A DNA stretch of 64,000 nucleotides from an uncultured Alphaproteobacteria bacterium (GCA_937988775.1 CALKHP010000015.1:81238-145237), one strand, 5' to 3'; counted from the stretch's first letter, positions 49,552 through 58,426 are shown. Notes: a model not told the origin generated them from the sequence alone. Translations and numbers: made by a program.

Positions 49552-50352
49552 TCAGCCGCCGAAGCTCTGCACCAGGGAGCCCGCGACCAGCGACCAGCCA
49601 TCGACCAGCACGAAGAAGATCAGCTTGAACGGCAACGACACCGTGACCGGAGGCACCATCATCATGCCCATCGAGATCAGGATCGAGGACACCACGAGAT
49701 CGATGATCAGGAACGGCACGAACAGCAGGAAGCCGATCTCGAAGGCGCGGCGCAGTTCGGAGATCATGAAGGCCGGCACGAGGATCTGCAGCGGCGTCGC
49801 ATCCGGCGTCGCGGGCGGCGGCTGCTTGGACAGGTCGAGGAAGAGGCCGAGGTCCTTCTCGCGCACGTTGCGCAGCATGAAGACCTTGAACGGCTCGGCG
49901 GTGCGCTCGAAGGCCTGCTGCTCGGTGATCTGCTGGTCGAGCAGCGGGCGGATGCCGTTATTATAGGCCTGCGTCAGCGTCGGCATCATCACGAAGCCGG
50001 TCAGGAACAGGGCGAGCCCGGTGATGACCGAGTTGGGCGGCGCGGTCTGCGTGCCAAGCGCCGTGCGCAGCAATGACAGCACCACGATGATCCGGGTGAA
50101 GGAGGTCACCATCACCAGGATCGACGGCGCCAGCGACAGCACCGTCAGCAGCGCGATGAGTTGCAGGGCGCGCTGGGTCACGCCGGTGCCGCCGGCGCCG
50201 AAATTGATGCTGAAATCGGGCTGCTGCTGCGCCAGCGCCGCCGTGCAGCCGATCAGCAGCAGGCCGCAGGCCAGTGCGCCCGCGCGCGTGCCCTGGCGAA
50301 GGAGCCCCTTACACCGGCGCCCACGCCCAGGCCCGCGCCCCTTTGGCGTCAC
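49552..50352 (-). CDS. fliP: Flagellar type III export protein FliP
   Basis: 266-aa inner-membrane protein that builds the export gate with FliQ and FliR. It has the FliP signatures LTVLSLAPSILVMVTSFTRIIVVLSLLRTALG and FRRAFEIGFLLFVPFLIIDLVVSSILISMGMMMVPPVTVSLPFKLIFFVLVDGW. The N-terminus has a signal-like hydrophobic segment (ACGLLLIGCTAALAQQQ) usual for FliP. GTG at 50352 overlaps the fliO stop by four bases (GTGA), so the two are translationally coupled. The gate partners fliQ and fliR are encoded on the opposite strand in the block that starts at 51592. Confidence 0.95.
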   Translation of the reverse strand: MTPKGRGPGRGRRCKGLLRQGTRAGALACGLLLIGCTAALAQQQPDFSINFGAGGTGVTQRALQLIALLTVLSLAPSILVMVTSFTRIIVVLSLLRTALGTQTAPPNSVITGLALFLTGFVMMPTLTQAYNNGIRPLLDQQITEQQAFERTAEPFKVFMLRNVREKDLGLFLDLSKQPPPATPDATPLQILVPAFMISELRRAFEIGFLLFVPFLIIDLVVSSILISMGMMMVPPVTVSLPFKLIFFVLVDGWSLVAGSLVQSFGG

Positions 50353-51401
50353 AGCTTGTCGCCGAGACCGCGTCCGAGCAGCTTGGCCATTTCCTCTTCC
50401 AGTGAATCGAACGGATTCTTGGAGGCGGGAGAGGCAGCGGGAGCCGTGGTGGGGGATTTGGCGGCGGGCGCTTCGGCAGGCGCGGGAGCGGGTGGCGAAG
50501 CCTTGGCCGGCGGCTGATCCGGTGCGGATTTCGCGGCGGGCGAGAGCGAAACGCTCATCGGAGCGCTTGGGTGCGGTGGCGCGGGCGGCGCTGCGCTTGG
50601 CGCAGGGGCGGCGGGTGCCGGCGCCGGCATGGTCGGCGTCGCCATACTGCGCGGCTTCAGCACGTCGGCGAGCAGGTCGGGCAGGCGGGAAGCCGGCTTC
50701 GCCGGCGGTTCCGGTGCCTTGACCTCGGGCACGTTGGTCTCGGCCAATGGCGCCTTGGCGCGCAACGCATCCTCGAACGCGGATTTCGCCGGCGGCTCGC
50801 TCGGCCGGGGCGGCCGGGGCGGCAACGGCTTGCGCAGCACCTCATCGAGCCGCTGGGCGAGGTGGTCGCGCGGCACGTCGCCGACGGGCGTGCGATCGTT
50901 CACGGGCGGTGGCGTCGGAATGCGTGGTTCGGGCGTGGCCGGCGGTTCGAAACGCGGCTCGGCGACGGGCGGGCCTTCCGTGAATTCGTGCGCCGGCAGC
51001 GGTCGCGTGGGCGGGACCGGCTCGGGCAGGGGCGGCAGCGCCTCGTCGAAACGGGCGCTCTCGCGGCTCTCGACGCGCGGCGCAGCGCGCTCGCCACGCT
51101 GGATGCTCGATTCGATCAGCACGTCGTTCGGACCGCCGATCAGTACGAGATGCTCGACATTGTCGCGCCGCACGATGACGAGGCGGCGGCCCTGCCGGTC
51201 GAGATTGAAGAATTCGGTGACGCCGAGACGGGGCGCACGGCCACGTCCCGCGCCGCGCTCGCTCATGTTGAGCCTGGTTCCCATCAATGCACGCAGGCCG
51301 CGCAGCACGACCACGGCGAGCACGAGGACAATGACGAAGGCGATCAGCCACCAGACGATCTTCGAGCCTTGAGCGCCGAATATACTTTCAAGGAATTCCA
51401 T
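50349..51401 (-). CDS. fliO: FliO-like flagellar biosynthesis protein with long Pro/Ala-rich tail
   Basis: 350-aa protein. A single membrane helix (about residues 16-35, IVWWLIAFVIVLVLAVVVL) is followed by the short cytoplasmic FliO domain (FFNLDRQGRRLVIVRRDNVEHLVLIGGPNDVLIE, about residues 63-97). The remaining 250 residues are extremely rich in proline and alanine, with charged spacers and no predicted fold, ending LGRGLGDKL. FliO helps assemble the FliP-FliQ-FliR gate and is often poorly conserved. It overlaps fliP by four bases and faces flgB across a 190-bp promoter region with a CtrA site. Confidence 0.88.
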   Translation of the reverse strand: MEFLESIFGAQGSKIVWWLIAFVIVLVLAVVVLRGLRALMGTRLNMSERGAGRGRAPRLGVTEFFNLDRQGRRLVIVRRDNVEHLVLIGGPNDVLIESSIQRGERAAPRVESRESARFDEALPPLPEPVPPTRPLPAHEFTEGPPVAEPRFEPPATPEPRIPTPPPVNDRTPVGDVPRDHLAQRLDEVLRKPLPPRPPRPSEPPAKSAFEDALRAKAPLAETNVPEVKAPEPPAKPASRLPDLLADVLKPRSMATPTMPAPAPAAPAPSAAPPAPPHPSAPMSVSLSPAAKSAPDQPPAKASPPAPAPAEAPAAKSPTTAPAASPASKNPFDSLEEEMAKLLGRGLGDKL

Positions 51402-51531
51402 GTCGCACGCGCTCCAAAGCCGTCGATCCTTCGAGAATCGCCACGGAGGTTAGCATGGATTCGGGTTTTCACGCCGAAGCTCCATCGGGGGCGCCTAAAA
51501 TTTCAGGGGATTACGATGTGCGCAAGCCCGA

Positions 51532-51547
51532 TTAACCGGCCGTTAAC
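51532..51547. promoter_or_regulatory. CtrA-binding site between fliO and flgB
   Basis: TTAA (51532-51535), seven bases (CCGGCCG), then TTAAC (51543-51547): an exact match to the CtrA consensus TTAA-N7-TTAAC. It lies 45 bp before the flgB start and 131 bp before the fliO start on the other strand, so it could control both divergent flagellar operons. It is near cckA, which controls CtrA phosphorylation. Confidence 0.8.
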
Positions 51548-51591
51548 CATGCGGGCGGCAAAAATTGCCGGGTTCATACAAGGGTGCGGCC

Positions 51592-52002
51592 ATGCTCGGC
51601 GATCTTCCGGTCTTCTCGATTCTCAAGGCGCGCATGGACTACCAGCAGACACGCCAGAAGGTGCTGGCCGAGAATATCGCCAACGCCGATACGCCGGGCT
51701 ACCGGGCGCGCGACCTGCGCCGCTTCCAGCCGCCGCAGGCGAATGACCTCCTGACCACGGCGAGCGTCCGGCCTGCCGTGACGCAGCCCGGCCATATGGC
51801 GGGCCTGCTCTCGAGCGGTGTTTTCGATGCGCCGGGCACCACGAAGGGCACCGCCTACGAGACGACGCCGAGCGGCACCGCCGTCAGCCTCGAGGACGAG
51901 ATGATGAAGCTCTCCGCCAACCAGGCCGACTACCAGGCGGCGGCGACGCTGTATTCGAAGAGCCTGGCCTTCCTGAGAATCGCCATTGGCCGTTCGGCCT
52001 GA
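51592..52002 (+). CDS. flgB: Flagellar proximal rod protein FlgB
   Basis: 136-aa rod subunit of the flagellar basal body, exported by the type III apparatus. The conserved N-terminal motif KVLAENIANADTPGYRARDLR (about residues 24-44) and the C-terminal helical pattern MMKLSANQADYQAAATLYSKSLAFLR match FlgB. The ATG at 51592 (MLGDLPVF) has AGGG seven bases upstream; an in-frame ATG at 51565 lies too near the CtrA box. It is the first gene of a six-gene unit flgB-flgC-fliE-fliQ-fliR-flhB. Confidence 0.95.
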   Translation: MLGDLPVFSILKARMDYQQTRQKVLAENIANADTPGYRARDLRRFQPPQANDLLTTASVRPAVTQPGHMAGLLSSGVFDAPGTTKGTAYETTPSGTAVSLEDEMMKLSANQADYQAAATLYSKSLAFLRIAIGRSA

Positions 52003-52013
52003 GGAGAGCACGC

Positions 52014-52424
52014 GTGGACTTCTTCAAATCGCTCAGCATCGCCGCCTCGGGCCTCAAGGCCCAGACCGGGCGCATGCGCATCATCGCGGAGAACATCGCC
52101 AACGCGGATTCGACGCCCGCCAGGCTCGGCGAGAACCCGTATCGGCGCAAGATCGTCACCTTCCAGCGCGTGTTCGACCGCCAGCTCGACGCCGATGTCG
52201 TGAAGCTCGGCCGGGTCGCGACCGACCGCACGCAATTCGGCTCGCGCTTCGAGCCTGGCAATCCGGCGGCCGATGCGCGCGGCAACGTGCTGACGCCGAA
52301 CGTCAACAGCGTGATCGAGACCATGGACATGCGCGAGGCGCAGCGCACCTACGAAGCCAACCTGAATGTCGTCACCGCGACGCGGCGCATGATCAGCCGC
52401 ACGCTCGATATCCTCAAGGCCTGA
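52014..52424 (+). CDS. flgC: Flagellar proximal rod protein FlgC
   Basis: 136-aa rod subunit, with the Flg_bb_rod N-terminus FFKSLSIAASGLKAQTGRMRIIAENIANADST and the C-terminal MDMREAQRTYEANLNVVTATRRMISRTLDILKA pattern typical of FlgC. GTG at 52014 starts 11 bp after the flgB stop with GAGGAG upstream. The next gene, fliE, follows 12 bp downstream. Confidence 0.95.
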   Translation: MDFFKSLSIAASGLKAQTGRMRIIAENIANADSTPARLGENPYRRKIVTFQRVFDRQLDADVVKLGRVATDRTQFGSRFEPGNPAADARGNVLTPNVNSVIETMDMREAQRTYEANLNVVTATRRMISRTLDILKA

Positions 52425-52436
52425 AGGGTTTAACCG

Positions 52437-52757
52437 ATGGCATCCCCGACTTTCGCGGCCGGCGCCTATGCCGCCGCCCAACGCCTCGCCAGCAACGATA
52501 TCGGCCGTACCCTGCTGCAGAAGCCGGAGAGCGGCGAGGGCGGCTCCTTCGCCGAGATGGTCAAGACGGCGGTCGGTGGCGTCGCCGCGGCCGGGCACAA
52601 GGCGGATGCGCAGTCGCTCGCAGCCGCCACCGGCAATGCCGACCTGGTGCAGGTGGTCACGGCGGTGGCCGAGAGCGAAGCCGCGATGCAGACCCTGGTC
52701 GCTGTGCGCGACAAGGTGATCTCGGCCTACGAAGATATCATGCGCATGGCGATCTGA
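52437..52757 (+). CDS. fliE: Flagellar hook-basal body complex protein FliE
   Basis: 106-aa adaptor between MS ring and rod. FliE features: GGSFAEMVKTAVGGVAAAG, AQSLAAATGNADLVQVVTAVAESEAAMQTLVAVRDKVISAYEDIMRMAI; the last is the highly conserved C-terminal helix. ATG at 52437. FliQ starts one base after its stop. Confidence 0.94.
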   Translation: MASPTFAAGAYAAAQRLASNDIGRTLLQKPESGEGGSFAEMVKTAVGGVAAAGHKADAQSLAAATGNADLVQVVTAVAESEAAMQTLVAVRDKVISAYEDIMRMAI

Positions 52758-52758
52758 G

Positions 52759-53025
52759 ATGACCGGTCCCGAAGTTCTCGACATCGCCCGTGAGGGCATC
52801 ATCGTGTTCCTGAAGGTCTCGATGCCGGTGATGCTGATCGGCCTCGCGGTCGGCCTCGCCATTTCGGTGGTGCAGGCGCTGACGCAGATCCAGGAGCAGA
52901 CCCTGATCTATGTGCCCAAGATCATCTCGATCTTTCTCGGGCTGATGTTCCTGATGCCGTTCATGAGCGACGCGCTCGCACATTACATGACGCGGATCGC
53001 CTCGCGAATCGCCACGGGCGTGTAG
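52759..53025 (+). CDS. fliQ: Flagellar type III export protein FliQ
   Basis: 88-aa membrane protein with two helices that is part of the FliPQR gate. Characteristic segments: IVFLKVSMPVMLIGLAVGLAISVVQALTQIQEQTL and VPKIISIFLGLMFLMPFMSDALAHY. It starts one base after the fliE stop; fliR follows 41 bp later. FliP, the third gate protein, is encoded on the other strand 2.4 kb away. Confidence 0.95.
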   Translation: MTGPEVLDIAREGIIVFLKVSMPVMLIGLAVGLAISVVQALTQIQEQTLIYVPKIISIFLGLMFLMPFMSDALAHYMTRIASRIATGV

Positions 53026-53066
53026 AATGGCGGCCGCCGTCGCAAAAGGATGCACCAAGGCGCGCC

Positions 53067-53828
53067 ATGACCATCACCCTGCTGCCGGCGCTTGCCGCGG
53101 CCTTCATCATCGTGCTGACGCGCATCGGCACCATGGTGATGCTGCTGCCGGGCATTGGCGAGAACACGCTGCCGGCGCGCATCCGGCTTTCGCTGGCGCT
53201 GCTGCTGACCCTGATCATGCTGCCGGGCGTCAGGCCGCTGCTGCCGATCGACGTCAACAAGCCGGGCAGCCTGGTGGCGCTGCTCGGCAGCGAATTCATC
53301 ATCGGGCTGATGCTGGGCATGACGGCGCGTTTCGCGTTCTCCGCATTGCAGGTGGCGGGTGTCGCCATCGCGCAGCAGCTTGGCCTTGCCTATGCGATGA
53401 CCATCGATCCGGGGCAGGGCGGGCAGGCGGTGGTGGTGAGCAATTTCCTCACTATCCTCGCCATGACGCTGATTCTGGTCACCGACCTGCACCATCTCAG
53501 CCTCGCGGCGATCTATGACAGCTATCGCGCCCTGCCGCCGGGCCAGTTGCCGGCGACCGGCGACATGGCCGAGATGCTGGTGCGGGCAACCGCTTCCGCC
53601 TTCTCGATCGGGGTGCAGATCGCCGCGCCGATCCTGGTGTTCTCGGTGGTGTTCAATCTCGGCCTTGGCATCTTGTCCAAGCTGATGCCGCAGATTCAGG
53701 TGTTCTTCGTGGCGCAGCCGGCCGCGATCATCCTCGGCGTCATCATCCTGATCGGCGTGCTCGGCGTGATGATGAACGTCTTCCTCGGCTCGATGGAGCG
53801 CGTGCTGAGCACGCTGCTTTCGGGGTAG
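53067..53828 (+). CDS. fliR: Flagellar type III export protein FliR
   Basis: 253-aa membrane protein with about eight helices that completes the FliPQR export gate. Family signatures are RIGTMVMLLPGIGENTLPARIRLSLALLLTL, the LGLAYAMTIDPGQGGQAVVVSNFLTILAMTLIL segment and GLGILSKLMPQIQVFFVAQPAAIILGVIIL. The ATG at 53067 gives a complete FliR. FlhB begins 4 bp after the stop, as expected for the usual fliR-flhB order. Confidence 0.95.
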   Translation: MTITLLPALAAAFIIVLTRIGTMVMLLPGIGENTLPARIRLSLALLLTLIMLPGVRPLLPIDVNKPGSLVALLGSEFIIGLMLGMTARFAFSALQVAGVAIAQQLGLAYAMTIDPGQGGQAVVVSNFLTILAMTLILVTDLHHLSLAAIYDSYRALPPGQLPATGDMAEMLVRATASAFSIGVQIAAPILVFSVVFNLGLGILSKLMPQIQVFFVAQPAAIILGVIILIGVLGVMMNVFLGSMERVLSTLLSG

Positions 53829-53832
53829 GGCG

Positions 53833-54906
53833 ATGGCCGAGGGCAGCACCACCGATCCGGAAGACAAAACAGAAGAGCCAAGCCAAAGGCGGCTGCAACA
53901 GGCGGTCGAGAAGGGCGACGTCGCCAAGTCGGTCGAGATCAACAACCTGTTCGTGCTGGCGGCCGGCACGCTCGGCATCATGATCGCCGGCGGCGCGGTG
54001 AGCCGTCATCTTGCCATGCAGTTGCGCGGCCTGATCGAGCATTCCTACCAGATCACGCCACAGGGCGACGCGCTGTCGGCGGTGTGGACGCATGCCATCT
54101 CGGCCGGGTTGCTGGCGCTGGCCCTGCCGCTCGGCTTCATCATGCTCGGCGGCATCGCCGCCAACCTCGTCCAGCACGGGCTGGTGTTCAGCACCGAGCC
54201 GCTGATGCCGCAGGTTTCGCGCCTGTCGCCGCTGGCGGGTTTCAAGCGCATTTTCGGCAAGCAGGCCCTGGTCAACCTGATCAAGAGCCTCGCCAAGCTC
54301 GCCATCGTCGGCATCGTAATGTGGAGCGTGTTGCGCGGCGACAGCGACCGGCTCGATGCGCTCACCCGCACGGAGGTTTCCGGCATCCTGCCGCAGACCT
54401 ACGCCATGGTGCTGAAGCTGTTCGGCTCGGTGCTGGCCGTCTATGCCTTCATCGCGCTCGGAGATTACGTGTTCCAGCGCTTTTCCTGGCACAAGCGCCA
54501 GCGCATGTCGCGCGAGGAGCTGAAGCAGGAATTCAAGGAAACCGAGGGCAGCCCGGAGGTCAAGGCGCGCATCTCGCGGCTGCGGCGCGAGCGCGCGCGC
54601 CGCCGCATGATGAGCGCCGTGCCGAAAGCCTCGGTCGTGATCACCAACCCGACGCATTTCGCGGTCGCGCTACGCTACGAGGCCGGCATGCCGGCGCCGG
54701 TCTGCGTCGCCAAGGGCATGGACGCGCTCGCCCAGCGTATCAAGGAGGTCGCCGGCGACCATGGCGTGCCGATCATCGAGAACCCGCCATTGGCGCGCGC
54801 GCTGCACAAGACGGTCGAGATCGATGATGAGGTGCCCGAACAGCACTACAAGGCCGTCGCCGAGGTGATCGGGCTGGTGATGCGCCTCAAGCGGCGGCGC
54901 GCCTGA
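53833..54906 (+). CDS. flhB: Flagellar type III export switch protein FlhB
   Basis: 357-aa protein with four N-terminal helices (about residues 30-215) and a C-terminal cytoplasmic domain. The autocleavage motif NPTH is N272-P273-T274-H275 in VVITNPTHFAVALRYE; self-cleavage between N and P switches export from rod/hook to filament proteins. N-terminal EDKTEEPSQRRLQQAVEKGDVAKS is typical. C-terminal VEIDDEVPEQHYKAVAEVIGLVMRLKRRRA completes the domain. It is the last gene of the flgB unit; cckA follows on the same strand after 123 bp. Confidence 0.96.
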   Translation: MAEGSTTDPEDKTEEPSQRRLQQAVEKGDVAKSVEINNLFVLAAGTLGIMIAGGAVSRHLAMQLRGLIEHSYQITPQGDALSAVWTHAISAGLLALALPLGFIMLGGIAANLVQHGLVFSTEPLMPQVSRLSPLAGFKRIFGKQALVNLIKSLAKLAIVGIVMWSVLRGDSDRLDALTRTEVSGILPQTYAMVLKLFGSVLAVYAFIALGDYVFQRFSWHKRQRMSREELKQEFKETEGSPEVKARISRLRRERARRRMMSAVPKASVVITNPTHFAVALRYEAGMPAPVCVAKGMDALAQRIKEVAGDHGVPIIENPPLARALHKTVEIDDEVPEQHYKAVAEVIGLVMRLKRRRA

Positions 54907-55029
54907 GGGGTGGCGTGTTGCCGGGCCGGAAGGAACTGTCGAGAAGCTGCTGCGAACTGTGGAGTTTCTCGCCAAAATCAGGCAGATAGAGTCGTGATGC
55001 TGGCGCGCCCCATGCGAAGGACTTGTTGA

Positions 55030-57663
55030 GTGAGCACGAGCAACGTCTCGGAGGAGAGCGTGAAAACCGCCCATCCCGCCAAGGTCGGTTCCGGCGGCAG
55101 GCACCTGGCCAAAGCCGGCCCGACGGCGACCGCTGTCGCGGGTGAAGCGCCCGATCAGCCGCTGGCCGCCGTCGATCGCGCGGAGCGTTCGGGCTCGACG
55201 CTGCTTGTGCTGCTGCTGGCGGTGCTGCTGCTCGGCGCGGTGTTCTTCTCGAGCTATCTCGAGGGCGACCTGCGCGGCCAGTTCATCCTGTGGTTCCTGG
55301 CGGCGCTGGCTTCGATCGGCATCGCGGCGTTGTTTCTCTATGCGATCGGCCTGCTGCATTTCGCCGGGCGCGGCAACCGCAACGACATTACCAAGCAGGT
55401 GGCGGATGGCTTCGCCGACGGGCTGATCGTCACCGAAGGCGAGCGGCGCATCGTCTATGCCAACGCGGCCTACCAGATGCTGGCCGGCGCCGGCGGCGAG
55501 GCGGAGTTGCGCACCGTCGAGCGGCTGTTCACCGGCGCGCCGGAGGTTTCCGAAGCGATCTACCGGCTGGCGCAGACGGCGCGCGAGGGACGGCGCGGCT
55601 CCGAGGAAATCCGCCTCGTTCCGGCGCTGACCGGTGCGGCCGGTGCCGGCTGGTACCGCGTGCGCGTTGCGCCGCTGGAGGAAGGTGCACACCGGCGCAC
55701 ATTGTGGAACGTCACCGATATCACGCGCGAGCGCGAACGGCATGAGAACGTGTTCCAGGAGCTCCAGAACGCGGTCGATTATCTCGACCACGCGCCGGCG
55801 GGCTTCCTCTCGGCCGAGCCGTCGGGCGCCATCGTCTACATGAATGCGACGCTGGCCAACTGGCTCGATTACGATATCGCGCAGGTCGGCACCGGCGGGC
55901 TGACGCTGGGCGACATCGTGCCCGGCAGCGGCGTGGCGCTGCTCGCGGCCGGAAACGGCGTGCCCGGCACCGTCAAGACGGAAATCCTCGACCTCGACCT
56001 CAAGCGGCGCGGCGGCCAGACGCTGCCGGTCAGGCTGTTCCACCGCATCGCCCATGCCAGCGACGGCACGCCCGGCCCCTCGCGCACGCTGGTGCTCAAC
56101 CGCTCGCAGGGCGAGGATACCGCCGAGGGTCAGCGCGCAGCGGAAGTGCGCTTCGCGCGCTTCTTCAACAACTCGCCGCTCGCCATCGCCACCGTCAACC
56201 GCAGCGGCGGCATGGTGCTGACCAACGCGCCGTTCGCCAAGCTGTTTGCCGGCATTTTCCGCACCGAATCGGCGGCCGGGCGCAACATCCTGGCAACCGT
56301 CGGGGAAAAGAATCGCGCGGAACTGGAAGCGCTGCTCGGCGAGGCGGCGGCCGGCAAGAGCGACCTGGCGCCGCTCGACGTGGTGCTTGCCGGGGAGGGC
56401 AACCGCTCGGCCAGGTTCATCGTCTCGACCGTCGAACATGACGGCGACGGCGATGGCGAGGCGGCCGTGATCTATGCCATCGACACCACCGAGCAGCGCG
56501 CGTTGCAGGAGCAATTCGCCCAGGCCAACAAGATGCAGGCGGTCGGCCAGCTTGCCGGCGGCGTGGCGCATGACTTCAACAACGTGCTCACCGCCATCAT
56601 CGGCTATTCCGACCTGCTGCTCGCCAACCACCGGCCGACCGACCCGTCCTTCCAGGACATCATGCAGATCAAGCAGAACGCCAACCGCGCCGCCAGCCTG
56701 ACGCGGCAGCTGCTGGCCTTCTCGCGCCGGCAGACGCTGCGCCCGCAGGTGCTGCAACTCACCGATACGATCTCCGACCTGTCGATGCTGCTCAAGCGCC
56801 TGCTCGGCGAGAAGATCGAACTCGACGTCAAGCATGGCCGCGATCTTTGGCTGGTGATGGCCGACGTCAACCAGTTCGAGCAGGTCGTCATGAACCTGGC
56901 GGTCAATGCGCGCGATGCCATGGCGGAGGGCGGCCGCCTGTCGATCCGCAGCCAGAACGTCGCACCCGGCGAGGCGCGCGGCCTCAAGCCGGAATTGTCG
57001 CCCGCCGACGCGGACTGGGTGATGATCGAGGTCGCCGATACCGGCAGCGGCATGCCGGCCGATGTGCTGGAGAAGATCTTCGAGCCGTTCTTCACCACCA
57101 AGGAGATCGGCAAGGGCACCGGGCTCGGCCTGTCCACCGTGTACGGCATCGTCAAGCAGACCGGCGGCTACATCTACTGCGATTCGGTGATCGGCCAGGG
57201 CACGAGCTTCCGCATCTTCCTGCCGCGCCATGTGCCGGACCCGGCCGTCGCCGTGCCGAAGCTCGAGGAAAAGCAGGCCGTGACGCAGGATCTGACCGGG
57301 CAGGGCACGATCCTGCTCGTCGAGGACGAGGAGGCGGTGCGCGCTTTCGGTGCGCGCGCCTTGCGCTCGCGCGGCTATACCGTGCTGGAAGCGGCGTCCG
57401 GCGTCGAGGCCATGGCTGCGATCGAGGAGGTCGAAGGCCATCTCGATCTGGTGGTTTCCGACGTGGTGATGCCGGAGATGGACGGGCCGACGCTGCTTGG
57501 CGAGTTGCGCAAGCAATATCCCGATCTCAAGGTGATCTTCGTCTCGGGCTACGCCGAGGAAGCCTTCAAGAAGAACCTGCCGGAGGGCGCGCAGTTCGCC
57601 TTCCTCCCCAAGCCGTTCAGCCTCAAGCAACTGGTCGAGGCGGTGAAAGGCATGATGGACTGA
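55030..57663 (+). CDS. cckA: Hybrid histidine kinase CckA
   Basis: 877-aa cell-cycle kinase that phosphorylates CtrA via ChpT. Layout: a hydrophilic N-terminus, two membrane helices (about residues 57-79 and 85-106), PAS-like sensory domains (110-490), the HisKA dimerisation helix with phospho-accepting H514 in GGVAHDFNNVL, an ATPase domain (VMNLAVNARDAM, ADTGSGMPADV, GTGLGLSTVYGI), and a receiver domain with D811 in LVVSDVVMPEMDG and a lysine in FLPKPF. The GTG at 55030 is used. CckA directs CtrA activation, and CtrA sites flank the flagellar operons here, so the location is telling. The gap upstream of cckA has no TTAA-N7-TTAA. Confidence 0.95.
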   Translation: MSTSNVSEESVKTAHPAKVGSGGRHLAKAGPTATAVAGEAPDQPLAAVDRAERSGSTLLVLLLAVLLLGAVFFSSYLEGDLRGQFILWFLAALASIGIAALFLYAIGLLHFAGRGNRNDITKQVADGFADGLIVTEGERRIVYANAAYQMLAGAGGEAELRTVERLFTGAPEVSEAIYRLAQTAREGRRGSEEIRLVPALTGAAGAGWYRVRVAPLEEGAHRRTLWNVTDITRERERHENVFQELQNAVDYLDHAPAGFLSAEPSGAIVYMNATLANWLDYDIAQVGTGGLTLGDIVPGSGVALLAAGNGVPGTVKTEILDLDLKRRGGQTLPVRLFHRIAHASDGTPGPSRTLVLNRSQGEDTAEGQRAAEVRFARFFNNSPLAIATVNRSGGMVLTNAPFAKLFAGIFRTESAAGRNILATVGEKNRAELEALLGEAAAGKSDLAPLDVVLAGEGNRSARFIVSTVEHDGDGDGEAAVIYAIDTTEQRALQEQFAQANKMQAVGQLAGGVAHDFNNVLTAIIGYSDLLLANHRPTDPSFQDIMQIKQNANRAASLTRQLLAFSRRQTLRPQVLQLTDTISDLSMLLKRLLGEKIELDVKHGRDLWLVMADVNQFEQVVMNLAVNARDAMAEGGRLSIRSQNVAPGEARGLKPELSPADADWVMIEVADTGSGMPADVLEKIFEPFFTTKEIGKGTGLGLSTVYGIVKQTGGYIYCDSVIGQGTSFRIFLPRHVPDPAVAVPKLEEKQAVTQDLTGQGTILLVEDEEAVRAFGARALRSRGYTVLEAASGVEAMAAIEEVEGHLDLVVSDVVMPEMDGPTLLGELRKQYPDLKVIFVSGYAEEAFKKNLPEGAQFAFLPKPFSLKQLVEAVKGMMD

Positions 57664-57685
57664 GGGCAGGCCGCTGTTTCGTTCA

Positions 57686-57720
57686 GCCGTCCATGGGCGG
57701 GCTGGCCCCGCCCATCCCGA
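57686..57720 (-). repeat. Family A palindromic repeat (variant)
   Basis: GCCGTCCATGGGCGGGCTGG continues as CCCCGCCCATCCCGA. It lies 23 bp after the cckA stop. Confidence 0.65.
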
Positions 57721-57871
57721 TGAAGGGCGCCGGTGATGGAGCCAGGCGCGCTTGCGGTCTGACGTGGCGGATGGCTTCTTCGGCTGCCGGCAAGCCGTGC
57801 GCCTGCGACCATGAAAATGCCCGCCTTGCCGTTTCGACTGGCGGCAAGGCCAGCCACATGAGGAGCACCGC

Positions 57872-58315
57872 ATGCCCAACACCATCCGCCTGCACCGCGT
57901 TCTGGCAACCAGTCCGGAGAAGGTCTATCGCGCCTTCCTCGAGGCGGATGCGCTCGCGAAATGGCTGCCGCCGAACGGCTTTGTCTGCACGGTTCATCAC
58001 CATGAGCCAAAGGTCGGCGGAACATTCCGCATGTCCTTCCGGAATTTCACGACAGGCGAAAGCCACGCCTTCGGCGGCGCCTATGTCGAACTGGTTCCGG
58101 GCGAGCGCCTGCTCTACACGGACAAGTTCGATGACCCGGGCCTGCCCGGCGAGATGCAGGTCACGGTGACGCTAAGAAAGGTGTCGGTCGGCACCGAACT
58201 CAATGTCGAGCAGGCAGGCGTGCCGGATGTGATTCCGCCCGAGGCCTGCTATCTCGGCTGGCAGGAGTCGCTGCGAAACCTGGCGCGGCTCGTGGAACCC
58301 GAGATCAAGCAGTAG
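57872..58315 (+). CDS. SRPBCC/AHSA1-family protein
   Basis: 147-aa protein with a START/Bet v1-like fold of the AHSA1 type, a hydrophobic ligand cavity. The N-terminal IRLHRVLATSPEKVYRAFLEADALAKWLPPNG and the C-terminal GWQESLRNLARLVEPEI are characteristic. The central VGGTFRMSFRNFTTGESHAFGGAYVELVPGERL also fits. Ligand and biological role are unknown. The ATG at 57872 has GAGGAG 8-12 bases upstream. It is between cckA and recA on the same strand but is separated by more than 180 bp from either. Confidence 0.9.
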   Translation: MPNTIRLHRVLATSPEKVYRAFLEADALAKWLPPNGFVCTVHHHEPKVGGTFRMSFRNFTTGESHAFGGAYVELVPGERLLYTDKFDDPGLPGEMQVTVTLRKVSVGTELNVEQAGVPDVIPPEACYLGWQESLRNLARLVEPEIKQ

Positions 58316-58411
58316 GTACGGGGACCACCCGCCGCTGATTCGGCCAGACGCTCGGGGTCGCGGCGGCTGGTACCTCCCCTTGCCCCCAAGGCGCTTGGAA
58401 ATTCTCGAAAA

Positions 58412-58426
58412 GAACAAAAAAAGAAC
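58412..58426 (+). promoter_or_regulatory. LexA (SOS) box before recA
   Basis: GAAC (58412-58415), seven A-rich bases, GAAC (58423-58426): the GAAC-N7-GAAC direct repeat bound by alphaproteobacterial LexA. It overlaps the left side of a likely recA promoter. A third GAAC at 58437-58440 has ten bases of spacing and is likely chance. Confidence 0.88.

Noticed and set aside
54670..57885. 1071-codon open frame on the minus strand opposite flhB and cckA
   Set aside because: It lies fully antisense to two clear genes; its composition (arginine, histidine, glycine and glutamate-rich) and lack of any recognisable motif are those of a high-GC shadow frame.
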